Positions 55,931 through 64,000 of a stretch of DNA of 64,000 bases are shown here, one piece after another; positions within the stretch are counted from its first letter, which is position 1; every line of letters begins with the position of its first letter. The stretch is from positions 1 to 64,000 of the forward strand of contig JADJVG010000015.1 of the NCBI GenBank assembly GCA_016716675.1, given 5' to 3'. Under the pieces are notes generated by a model that saw only the letters and a program-made list of their open reading frames with translations, did not search any database and was not told where the DNA came from. This DNA is from Hyphomicrobium sp. (lineage in GTDB: Bacteria > Pseudomonadota > Alphaproteobacteria > Rhizobiales > Hyphomicrobiaceae). A program made the translations under genes and the position numbers.

Positions 55931-57732
55931 TCGACGAGCGCGAATACGATCACCGCGCCGCCCTGCCGGAAGCCCCAGATCTGACTGCCACCGGCTGCGA
56001 CCGCGAGATACTGCTGGCCGTCGATGGCATAGGAAATTGGAGGTGCGTTGACGCCCGCGCCACAGGCGAAGCGCCACAGCTTTTCCCCTGTCTTGCTATC
56101 GTAGGCGGCAATGTCGCCGCTGCCTTCACCGTTGAAGACGAGGCCGCCCGCGGTTGCCAGCACGCCGCCGACCAGCGGGTCTTTGGTTTTGTTCTGCCAG
56201 AGGATCTTGCCGTTGGCTGCCAGATCAATTGCGGTCAGCGTGCCCCATCTCTCGGGTGTTTCGGTGTCGAGCACGACATACTTGATAGCGGGCTTGCCGT
56301 CGGCGGCTGGAATTTCCGCTGACCGATAGGTCGTCGGCATGTGCATGGCGGCGACGAACACGCGATTGTTGGCTGTATCCAGCGACACCGGCGACCAGTT
56401 CGCGCCGCCGCCAACGCCGGGCGAGACTTTCGCGCCTTCAGGCGTCGGAAGTGCGAACATGTTGTCTTGCGGCACGAAAGCTTCCGACTTGTAGAGCAAT
56501 TTGCCGGTGGCGCGGTCGTGAACGTAATACCAACCGAGTTTTGACGCGTGCCCGACAGCGGCGATGGTTTGCGATCCGACTTTCGCGTCGAACAACACCG
56601 GCGGGCTAGCGACGTCATAACCCCAGATGTCATGCGGGATTTGCTGGTAATACCAAATCAGTTTTCCGGTTTTGATATCAAGCGCGACGAGGCTCGACGT
56701 ATACAGGTTGTCGCCCGGGCGGCCAGCGCCTGCCGCTTGCGGCGACGGATTGCCGATGCCTAGGACGATCATGCCGCGTTCAACATCGAGCGCCGGTGTA
56801 TGCCAGATCGACCCGCCGCCGTAGCGCCAAGCGTCCTTGTTGTCTTTGGCAGCGGCTTTTTCAGCGGCGATGTCGCGATGAAGCGGCACGCCATCGGGTG
56901 TGGTTTCGCGATACTCGCCTTCCCAGCCTTCTTGCGTGGTGTCGAAGTGCCAGACTTTCTTGCCGGTTGCCGCATCATAGGCGGCCAGGAATCCGGGCCG
57001 TCCGAAGCGCCCTGAAAATCCGACGACGGCGCTAAGCGGCGCGCCGGGGCGGTTGCTGTCGAGGTGCAGGCCGTAGCCGACGCCAGTAATGCCTGTAATC
57101 ACGAGGCCGTTGGCCACCAGCGGCGCGGCGACCGCGCCGACGCCTGTCGATCCGGTGACGTTCTGATCCTTGAGCGCATCGGCCGCGAGATTGGCCGCGT
57201 CTTCCGTCGGCCCGCCATCGGGCGAGACGATTGCAATATCCCAGACGACTTTGCCGGTCTTCTGGTCGAGCGCGATCAAGCGGGCATCAACGGTTGCCAC
57301 ATAGACCTTGCCATAGCCAAGCGCGACGCCGCGATTGGCCGGACCGCAGCAGAGTTTCTTGGCGGTACTTTTGTGGTCATATCGCCAGAGTTCAGCGCCG
57401 CTTGCCGCATCGACGGCGATGACGTGCGAGAACGGTGCGGAGAGATACATCACGCCGTCAGCAACCAGCGGCGTGGTCTGGAAGGTCGAGGCGGTGCCGG
57501 TCTGATAGATCCACTTCGGCACCAAGCGCTTGACGGTCTTCGTGTTGATCTGGTCGAGCGGCGAAAAGCGCTGATTGGTGTAATCGCGCCCGTGGATGAT
57601 CCAATTGTCTTTTTCGGAGGCTGCCGCTTTCAGTCGCGCATCGTCAATGCCGGCGGCGTGAACGGGGTGGGATGCCAGCAGGATTGCCAAACCGCCAATG
57701 GCAGCAACGAGACACGAGCGCAGGCTGGTCAT
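55927..57732 (-). CDS. PQQ-dependent alcohol dehydrogenase-like quinoprotein
   Basis: Periplasmic eight-bladed beta-propeller of 601 residues with signal peptide (CLVAAIGGLAILLASHPVHA). The adjacent-cysteine motif typical of PQQ alcohol dehydrogenases is present (STAKKLCCGPANRG). ISKxFxL-like GRDYTNQRFSPLDQINTKTV, GGGSIWHTPALDVERGMIVL and YQQIPHDIWGYDVASPPVLF follow. The last of these corresponds to the usual HDxWDxD active-site loop but reads HDIWGYD. No cytochrome c domain is fused, so electrons would pass to a separate cytochrome. ATG 57732 (MTSLRSC) chosen. Substrate not inferable. Confidence 0.86.
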   Translation of the reverse strand: MTSLRSCLVAAIGGLAILLASHPVHAAGIDDARLKAAASEKDNWIIHGRDYTNQRFSPLDQINTKTVKRLVPKWIYQTGTASTFQTTPLVADGVMYLSAPFSHVIAVDAASGAELWRYDHKSTAKKLCCGPANRGVALGYGKVYVATVDARLIALDQKTGKVVWDIAIVSPDGGPTEDAANLAADALKDQNVTGSTGVGAVAAPLVANGLVITGITGVGYGLHLDSNRPGAPLSAVVGFSGRFGRPGFLAAYDAATGKKVWHFDTTQEGWEGEYRETTPDGVPLHRDIAAEKAAAKDNKDAWRYGGGSIWHTPALDVERGMIVLGIGNPSPQAAGAGRPGDNLYTSSLVALDIKTGKLIWYYQQIPHDIWGYDVASPPVLFDAKVGSQTIAAVGHASKLGWYYVHDRATGKLLYKSEAFVPQDNMFALPTPEGAKVSPGVGGGANWSPVSLDTANNRVFVAAMHMPTTYRSAEIPAADGKPAIKYVVLDTETPERWGTLTAIDLAANGKILWQNKTKDPLVGGVLATAGGLVFNGEGSGDIAAYDSKTGEKLWRFACGAGVNAPPISYAIDGQQYLAVAAGGSQIWGFRQGGAVIVFALVD

Positions 57733-57761
57733 GACACCCTCTTGGCGGTTCTGAAAAACGG

Positions 57762-58850
<1,089 letters not shown>

Positions 58851-59293
58851 TCAACGCTCAAGAATCTGGTGGCGACGATCAGGATGCGTAGCGCGCTGCC
58901 GGTTTTAGTGCTCCTGCAACGGAGTGTTGCTGGCAAGCTTCACCTGCTTTCTTAGGTGCGTGATGGCGGCGCGGCAAGCCCGCTTATCGGGCAAATCGCG
59001 TGACAAGGCTGGGCGACGCAGATTAACTCGTCCGCAGTTCCGCGTTCGCCGAAGGTTCCGCTACGCTTGCAAATGCCGCTCGGCGCGGATGATGAGTTCA
59101 CGAGTGTTCGCATTGCCCTAACAGCCCGGCCGAGCACGCTGCCGCTGCCTGAACGCAGCCCGCGTCGCCTCGCGAGACCGCTTGTTGTCGGACGCCATGC
59201 GCGTGGTTGGTTATGGCCTAAAAGCCATTTAATGGCCGCGTACGATCAGTTCAGCGTTGATGCTGACAGCGGACAACTGCTGTCTCGCATACT
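58851..59293. other. Intergenic region, nothing recognised
   Basis: About 440 bases upstream of aroC. Small open frames exist on + (for example 59067-59309, 80 codons), but none has motif support. It leads into a possible RNA gene at 59294-59400. Confidence 0.45.
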
Positions 59294-59400
59294 AAAGGCT
59301 AGTCCTTGAGGGTCTGAGCAACCCTCGTCGAAAGGCCTTCAAAACCTCACCGTTCACGGTGGGAAGGAGCCGGAGAGCCGCTTCTCCGGCTCTTTTTTTA
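59294..59400 (+). ncRNA. Candidate structured small RNA
   Basis: Three hairpins occur in a row before a strong terminator, with no coding frame that explains them. GAGGGT/ACCCTC is at 59308-59326. CCTCACCG/CGGTGGG (with a TTCA tetraloop) is at 59346-59363. The terminator hairpin is at 59367-59392. The 5' end is unknown. This could equally be the 3' end of an undetected transcript. Confidence 0.4.
59367..59399 (+). terminator. Strong Rho-independent terminator
   Basis: GAGCCGGAGA (59367-59376) pairs perfectly with TCTCCGGCTC (59383-59392), followed by seven T. No annotated + strand gene ends immediately before it, so it may belong to a small RNA. Confidence 0.9.
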
Positions 59401-59517
59401 TGCTGATCAGCCAAATTTTTATGATGAAATGGATTTGCCCTGGGCGGGTCCGCCTGATCGCCTGCTCGATGTGATATCGTCCGAATACGGTTTCTGGGTA
59501 TCCGAAGAGAACAGACC

Positions 59518-59778
59518 ATGGCAGCCAGAATGATAGCGATCGCGTTGGCGATGGGTACAATTGTGCTCAGCCCATCGGCTGCCGCCGCGACGGAGCCTGT
59601 GCCGGTTGTCACGGGTGACGCTGCGCCGACGCTGCCGGCTGAAACGGACGAAGGGCCGATGGTTGCACCCGTCAAGCGCATGCGCCCCGAGATGCCGGCC
59701 AGTAAATCTAAGAACGTCGCGCCGGAAGTCAAAGCCGCATCCGACGCGCCAGCAAAGCCTGTGACAAAACAAAAATAG
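59518..59778 (+). CDS. Small secreted protein, function unknown
   Basis: This is an 86-residue protein starting at ATG 59518. Signal peptide (MIAIALAMGTIVLSPSAAAA) followed by an Ala/Pro/Lys-rich mature part with no predicted fold, ending KPVTKQK. No family recognised. It is separate in orientation from the neighbouring minus-strand genes. Confidence 0.5.
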   Translation: MAARMIAIALAMGTIVLSPSAAAATEPVPVVTGDAAPTLPAETDEGPMVAPVKRMRPEMPASKSKNVAPEVKAASDAPAKPVTKQK

Positions 59779-59810
59779 GCCGCTGACACTGGTGCTCAAG
59801 CGCGGTCGCG

Positions 59811-60428
59811 TTACAGCCACTGCATGGTGGCATCGCGCAACACCAGGATCTTATCCTGCGGAACATCAAGCGTCGGCACGTCGCGCGTTTTGAGGTTTAG
59901 GACCGCACCGCGGGCCACGCGGCTAACACCGCCATGCGTGATCGCCACCGTGTCGCGTTCAATCGATTGCAGCCAGACCACGATGCGCGCCATCAGATCG
60001 GCATAGCTTTCGCCGCCTTTCGGCCGCCAACCAAACGGGTCGCGGGACTTCGCAGCGACGCCTGCCGGGTCGGTTTCGGATAGAGCGCTGGCTAGGTGGC
60101 CTTCCCAGTGGCCGTAATTCAATTCGAGGAGGCGCGCGTCGAGCCGATAGCGCGATGGATCGAGACCCATTTCAGCGCGCAGGAGGTCCATGGTCTCGAC
60201 GGCGCGCGACAGCGGACTCGATACGAAATCGAAATCGGCTATGCCGGGCAGCAGACTTTTGAGAACGGCGCCGTTGCGGCGCGCTTGCGAGCGGCCGGTA
60301 TCGTTCAACGGAATATCGCGCTGCCCTTGATAGCGCTGGGCGCGGTTCCAATCGGTCTCGCCGTGGCGGATCAGATAGAGCGTAATACCTGGTTTGAGCA
60401 CGATGGATTTCGAGGCGCGGGCGCTCAA
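59811..60428 (-). CDS. Histidine phosphatase family protein (phosphoglycerate mutase-like)
   Basis: About 205 residues. Catalytic RHG motif in LYLIRHGETDWNRAQRYQGQ, then RDIPLNDTGRSQARRNG, FVSSPLSRAVETM, LLELNYGHWEGH and the second His in VAITHGGVSRVARG. Substrate unknown (acid phosphatase or phosphoglycerate-type). The start is uncertain: TTG 60428 overlaps the fabI stop (TTGA), while GTG 60401 begins just before GITLYLIRHGE. Same strand as fabI, so co-transcription is likely. Confidence 0.9.
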   Translation of the reverse strand: MSARASKSIVLKPGITLYLIRHGETDWNRAQRYQGQRDIPLNDTGRSQARRNGAVLKSLLPGIADFDFVSSPLSRAVETMDLLRAEMGLDPSRYRLDARLLELNYGHWEGHLASALSETDPAGVAAKSRDPFGWRPKGGESYADLMARIVVWLQSIERDTVAITHGGVSRVARGAVLNLKTRDVPTLDVPQDKILVLRDATMQWL

Positions 60429-61276
60429 GTTCCCTCGTTTTTGGCAACCGAAATATCGGGCGCGTCTTCGTTCTTCATGCCCTGAACGTGATAGCCGCTA
60501 TCGACGTGGTGGACTTCACCGGTCACGCCGCGCGCCAAGTCCGACAACAGGTAGAGGCCAGCGCCGCCGACGTCTTCGATGGTCACCGTGCGGCGCAGCG
60601 GCGAGTTATACTCGTTCCAGCGCAGGATGTAGCGGAAGTCCGAGATGCCGGAGGCAGCCAGCGTCTTGATCGGTCCAGCCGAGATCGCATTGACGCGGAT
60701 CGCGTTCTTGCCTAGGTCGGCCGCGAGATAGCGCACGCTGGCTTCCAGCGCCGCCTTGGCAACGCCCATGACGTTGTAATGCGGCATGACTTTTTCAGCG
60801 CCGTAATAGGTCAGTGTCAGCAGTGCGCCGCCGTCTGTCATTAACTTCTCGGCGCGCTGAGCGAGCGCGGTGAACGAGTAACAGGAGATCAGCAGGCTCT
60901 GCGTGAAGTTCTTTTCCGACGTATCGACGTAGCGGCCGTCGAGTTCGGCCTTGTCGGCGAAAGCGATGGCGTGAACGAGAAAATCGAGGCGGCCCCAAGT
61001 CTTGGCGAGTGTCTCGAAAACGGCATCCATCGACGCGGTATCGGTCACGTCGCAGGGCAGCACAAGACCGGAGCCAAGTTCGGCGGCAAGCGGTTCGACG
61101 CGCTTCTTGAGTGCGTCACCCTGATAGGTCAGGGCGATCTCGGCTCCCTGGGCTGCGCACGCCTTCGCGATACCCCAGGCGATCGACCGGTTATTGGCCA
61201 CGCCCATGATCAGGCCGCGTTTTCCGGCCATAAGGGTACCTGTCGGCACGCTCACGCCCGCTCCTGGTTCTGCCAT
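60425..61276 (-). CDS. fabI: Enoyl-[acyl-carrier-protein] reductase (NADH), FabI
   Basis: Final reduction in each fatty-acid elongation cycle; target of triclosan-type inhibitors. It has 283 residues. Seen are LIMGVANNRSIAWGIAKACA, LPCDVTDTASMDAVFE, LVHAIAFADKAELDGRYVDT, LTLTYYGAEKVMPHYNVMGV and AKAALEASVRYLAADLGKNA. The catalytic pair is Tyr-x6-Lys in YNVMGVAK. RVNAISAGPIKTLAASGI and VTGEVHHVDSGYHVQGM follow. The extra N-terminal dozen residues are non-conserved, so a start at the Met in LMAGKRG is possible. Confidence 0.97.
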   Translation of the reverse strand: MAEPGAGVSVPTGTLMAGKRGLIMGVANNRSIAWGIAKACAAQGAEIALTYQGDALKKRVEPLAAELGSGLVLPCDVTDTASMDAVFETLAKTWGRLDFLVHAIAFADKAELDGRYVDTSEKNFTQSLLISCYSFTALAQRAEKLMTDGGALLTLTYYGAEKVMPHYNVMGVAKAALEASVRYLAADLGKNAIRVNAISAGPIKTLAASGISDFRYILRWNEYNSPLRRTVTIEDVGGAGLYLLSDLARGVTGEVHHVDSGYHVQGMKNEDAPDISVAKNEGT

Positions 61277-61439
61277 GAGCCCGTCATTCCTTCTCTATTC
61301 AGCATTTAGGCGGCATCCTACACAAAAGGCACAACCGGTCCAGATGGTCGCCCCCCCCTATTGGTGGGGCGAATTGGCAGGTCCGGGCGCGCGCCGGCCA
61401 ATTGACCGCACCCCTGGCCGTGTCTGATGCTGCTTTTTC

Positions 61440-61895
61440 TCAGCCTTCGAGCTGCCAGACGCCGCTTTTCAACCGGCAGGCCACGGCCTCGGTCTTTTTG
61501 GTCAGGTCGGCGCTATTGAGCACCACGAGCACGTGGCGGCAGACGCTGCCCTCAGGATCCTTGAAGGAGGCGAGCGGTTTGACGACGCCGGAAAGGTGAC
61601 CGTTGCTGCGGTGCCAGACATAGCTCGACCCGTCGGCAACCTCGGTCAGCGCGTATTGCAGACTTTCGAGGGCTGCGATTTCGTCGCTCTCGTCGAGCGG
61701 CGCGGGAAGGCCGGCGAACTTTGGTCTGGAAGATTTCTGAGCGTCCGAGTTCGGGCAGCTACAACTGGCCGACGGTGCAGCGGCTTTGGCGTCAGCGGCG
61801 ACCGCAAAATCCGATGAAACAAACACGGCTGCGACGAGGGCAAACGCAGTCAGCCCGCCCGCGGCGAGCGGAAAAAGAGATGGGTTGGAACGCAT
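61440..61895 (-). CDS. Surface antigen-like secreted protein
   Basis: About 151 residues from ATG 61895 (an upstream in-frame start at 61934 adds 13). Signal peptide (PLAAGGLTAFALVAAVFVSS). The mature part has a short Cys-containing segment (ASCSCPNSDAQ) and a C-terminal domain with SSYVWHRSNGHLSGVVKPLA, DPEGSVCRHVLVVLNSADLT and ACRLKSGVWQLEG. This resembles the C-terminal part of Rickettsia 17-kDa surface-antigen-like proteins (GxxxxVxP...CREF...ACRxxdGxWQ). Assignment by pattern, not tested. Confidence 0.6.
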   Translation of the reverse strand: MRSNPSLFPLAAGGLTAFALVAAVFVSSDFAVAADAKAAAPSASCSCPNSDAQKSSRPKFAGLPAPLDESDEIAALESLQYALTEVADGSSYVWHRSNGHLSGVVKPLASFKDPEGSVCRHVLVVLNSADLTKKTEAVACRLKSGVWQLEG

Positions 61896-62045
61896 GGCGA
61901 TACACTCTACTTTACAGGACGCAACACTCCGCAACTGGCGGACGGGTGGCAGTGTGCCGCGACATGGTTAAAGAGCCTTGAACGTCTGTTCCGGATGATC
62001 TGAATTCGGACCTTGGCAGAGACAATATTAGGACATAGTCCCCGG

Positions 62046-62687
62046 ATGACTGCGCAATCACCTTCGTCAGACGTCGCCGACTTCACCTCCGCCGAAGATC
62101 CGTTCGGCCTGTTCGAGACGTGGTACAGCGAAGCTCAGGCCTCCGAGATCAACGATCCGAATGCGATGGCGGTCGCGACCGTTGATGGCGAGGGGTTGCC
62201 GAACGTCCGCATGGTCCTGCTCAAGGGGCTGGATGAAGCCGGCGTGGCAGGGCGCGGGTTCGTGTTTTACACCAACTTCGAAGGCGCCAAGGGCCAGGAG
62301 ATTTTGGCCAATCCAAAGGTTGCGCTGCTGTTCCACTGGAAAAGCCTGCGCCGGCAAATTCGCATTCGCGGCACGGTGACCGTCGTCTCGGACACAGAAG
62401 CGGATGCCTACTATGCGTCGCGTCCGCGCCTCAGCCGGATCGGCGCCTGGGCGTCGCAGCAGTCGCGCCCGCTGGAGGGCAAGTTCGCGCTCGAAGCGCA
62501 GGTTGCCAAATACACCGCTAAGTTTGGCCTGGGCGACATTCCGCGGCCGCCGTATTGGTCCGGTTTTCGCGTCACACCCGTTGAGATCGAATTCTGGCGG
62601 GAGGCTGCGTTCCGCCTCCACGATCGCGTCGTTTTCCGTCGCGGAGCTGAGGCCGCACCGTGGACCACGACGCGGCTATTTCCGTGA
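62046..62687 (+). CDS. pdxH: Pyridoxamine 5'-phosphate oxidase
   Basis: FMN enzyme oxidising pyridoxine/pyridoxamine phosphate to pyridoxal 5'-phosphate. It has 213 residues. Features: DPFGLFETWYSEAQASEIND, PNVRMVLLKGLDEAG, FVFYTNFEGAKGQEILANPK, FHWKSLRRQIRIRGTV, YYASRPRLSRIGAWASQQSR and PYWSGFRVTPVEIEFW. Ends APWTTTRLFP, as usual. ATG 62046 chosen over an upstream TTG at 62013. Confidence 0.97.
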   Translation: MTAQSPSSDVADFTSAEDPFGLFETWYSEAQASEINDPNAMAVATVDGEGLPNVRMVLLKGLDEAGVAGRGFVFYTNFEGAKGQEILANPKVALLFHWKSLRRQIRIRGTVTVVSDTEADAYYASRPRLSRIGAWASQQSRPLEGKFALEAQVAKYTAKFGLGDIPRPPYWSGFRVTPVEIEFWREAAFRLHDRVVFRRGAEAAPWTTTRLFP

Positions 62688-62836
62688 GTTTGATCGCCGC
62701 TTTGGGGGCGCATCGGGGTTTTCCGGCGTGAACGTTGGGCGGCCTCTCGTTTTCGCCGGAATCGCTACTATGCTCGCGGTTCCTGATTGTCTGTTTTTTG
62801 TTTCTTGAGCGAACCGCCGTGCAACGCTTCGACACC

Positions 62837-63790
62837 ATGACGCGCACGATCTATGCGCCCGACCAGCCGCCCTCCTTTCTGGCGCGCTGGGCGAGCCGGC
62901 TGGCGCTGTTCTTTGCGGTCGTATTGCCGATTGCGCTGTTCATGCATCGCCTGTTCGGCCTGCCCACGCCGGTCGCCTTAAACATTGCCGCCGCCTGCTT
63001 CGCGGGCGCGGCGCTGGTGCTGCTTATGGCGGCCGTTGCCGGTCTAGATATCTGGGTGACAGGGCGACAGGGCGCGGCGCGCATCGTGGTCGCCACCGTT
63101 TTGGCAGCAGCCCTGCTATCAGTGCCGCTCAGCCTCTATGTGATTGGGCGCAAGTGGCCGCCGATTAATGACGTGACGACGGATCTGAGCAACCCACCTC
63201 AATTCGTGAATGCTTATAAAACCCGCAGTCCTGGAAGTAATCCGCTTGAGTATCCGGCGCGCTTTGCACCGATGCAGCAGGCGAGCTACCCGGACCTAAA
63301 GACACTGGTCGTGCCGCGTACCGCTGAAGAAACCTTCGAACTGGTGCACCAGGCGCTCGCCAAACAGAAGTTGACCCCCGACTACGAGGTGCCGCCCAAC
63401 GATGATGACGGCACGCCGGGCATCGTCGAAATTGCCGACCGCACCATGATCCTCGGCTTCACCGACGATGTCGTGATCCGTGTCGTGGACGATGATGGCC
63501 GCTCGCGTGTCGATGTGCGCTCCGCCTCGCGGTACGGCATCAGCGACTTCGGACAGAATGCCGAGAGGGTCCGGGTGTTGCTTAAGGAAATTGCGGGCCG
63601 CGTCACGGCCTCGGTGCCGAACGCCGAGGCGTCCGCGCGGGCACAACGCAAGAAGGACGCAAAAGCCGCCGCCGCTAAACAGCTTCCAAACGACAGTCCA
63701 AAGTCAGGCCGCAAGCCGCCGTCGAAACGAGACCCTTCTCGATCAGGAACTCGACGTGCGCCTGAACGGAAAGCGTCGCCGCAGGAATGA
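62837..63790 (+). CDS. DUF1499 domain membrane protein
   Basis: About 317 residues from ATG 62837 (an in-frame GTG at 62735 adds 34). Three hydrophobic segments at about residues 15-110 (ALFFAVVLPIALFMHRLFGL; ACFAGAALVLLMAAVAGLDI; IVVATVLAAALLSVPLSLYV) precede the DUF1499 domain (FVNAYKTRSPGSNPLEY, VDVRSASRYGISDFGQNAER). A basic Lys/Ser/Pro-rich tail ends it. DUF1499 function is unknown. The last 116 bases overlap the convergent MBL-fold gene. Confidence 0.84.
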   Translation: MTRTIYAPDQPPSFLARWASRLALFFAVVLPIALFMHRLFGLPTPVALNIAAACFAGAALVLLMAAVAGLDIWVTGRQGAARIVVATVLAAALLSVPLSLYVIGRKWPPINDVTTDLSNPPQFVNAYKTRSPGSNPLEYPARFAPMQQASYPDLKTLVVPRTAEETFELVHQALAKQKLTPDYEVPPNDDDGTPGIVEIADRTMILGFTDDVVIRVVDDDGRSRVDVRSASRYGISDFGQNAERVRVLLKEIAGRVTASVPNAEASARAQRKKDAKAAAAKQLPNDSPKSGRKPPSKRDPSRSGTRRAPERKASPQE

Positions 63791-64000
63791 GTTTGGCGTC
63801 GGTGCCCTGGTAGACTTCGGGTACAATCTGCAAAATCGACTGCGCGCCGTCTTTGATGGCTTTGAGAATAGCCTGTTCGCGCCAGCGCCGATGCAGCAGA
63901 TACGCTTTAACCGTGCGCTGCGGGTCTTCTAGACGCCCACCATGGCCCGGCAGGAACATGGAGTCGTTGCGGTCGAGCAGGATTTCGAGGGAGGCGATAT
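63675..64000 (-). CDS. MBL-fold metallo-hydrolase, C-terminal part (5' end beyond window)
   Basis: The open frame enters from the right edge and ends at 63675, giving about 108 residues. It contains SMFLPGHGG, a conserved His-containing motif of the metallo-beta-lactamase fold. It then has DPQRTVKAYLLHRRWREQAI, AIKDGAQSILQIVPEVYQGT and AATLSVQAHVEFLIEKGLVS, the winged-helix tail typical of LACTB2/RNase-like members. Substrate unknown. It overlaps the DUF1499 gene tail to tail. Confidence 0.8.
   Translation of the reverse strand, partial: IASLEILLDRNDSMFLPGHGGRLEDPQRTVKAYLLHRRWREQAILKAIKDGAQSILQIVPEVYQGTDAKLIPAATLSVQAHVEFLIEKGLVSTAACGLTLDCRLEAV

Overview
The window is GC-rich, densely coded alphaproteobacterial chromosome, most likely Hyphomicrobiales (Rhizobiales). 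The evidence is the mix of family-typical genes: an alpha-type rpoH, a NadQ-type regulator beside nadABC, a TIGR02301 protein, a TorF-like porin, a ygfZ-tag-HD hydrolase operon, an HDAC-like/xseB/dxs/tlyA/RlmD-like cluster, and fabI-phosphatase-aroC. I cannot name the genus. No rRNA operon, integrase, transposase, IS element, phage module or CRISPR array was seen.

Layout. 0-6 kb: tail of an unidentified gene, tRNA-Glu(CUC), a small membrane protein, rluD, rpoH, a diacylglycerol-kinase-like gene, and an AmiC-type amidase. 6-12.5 kb: pgsA-moaD-moaE operon, a large MscS/MscK-type channel, uvrC. 12.5-24 kb: accessory envelope genes, namely a secreted protein of unknown function, a wrecked MgtC/DUF4010 membrane protein, two tandem secreted glucosaminidase-like genes, a decayed SDR, a TorF-like porin, two unknowns, an RNase T2 and an M20 dipeptidase. 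24-32 kb: ppdK and the NAD de novo block nadQ-nadA-nadB-nadC. 32-43 kb: HD hydrolase, tag, ygfZ, a dihydroorotase-like gene, an L,D-transpeptidase, a LysE-type exporter, an SRAP protein, a Clp-N/coiled-coil protein, and an acyltransferase with an internal stop. 43-64 kb: a Sua5-type enzyme, an acyl-CoA dehydrogenase/enoyl-CoA hydratase fusion, an SDR, an HDAC-like hydrolase, xseB, dxs, tlyA, an RlmD-like methyltransferase, a sirtuin, an ATP-pyrophosphatase, a PQQ dehydrogenase, aroC, a phosphatase, fabI, pdxH, a DUF1499 protein and the end of an MBL-fold hydrolase.

The strongest property of the window is technical. About fifteen conserved genes between 1 and 37 kb are split by one-base indels that restore a full-length protein when corrected, and two blocks near 14 kb consist almost only of G/C runs up to about 15 bases long. 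From 43 kb onward nearly every gene is intact. Most breaks are therefore probably sequence errors, and I annotate those genes as single loci spanning the break. The decayed SDR (17.8-18.5 kb), the amber codon in the acyltransferase, the short nadB and the fused acyl-CoA dehydrogenase are the cases that could be real.

I did not find a convincing wholly new system. The best candidates for novelty are the tandem glucosaminidase-like pair with a shared C-terminal domain, the Clp-N/coiled-coil protein, a possible structured RNA at 59.3 kb, and candidate NadQ operators upstream of nadA.
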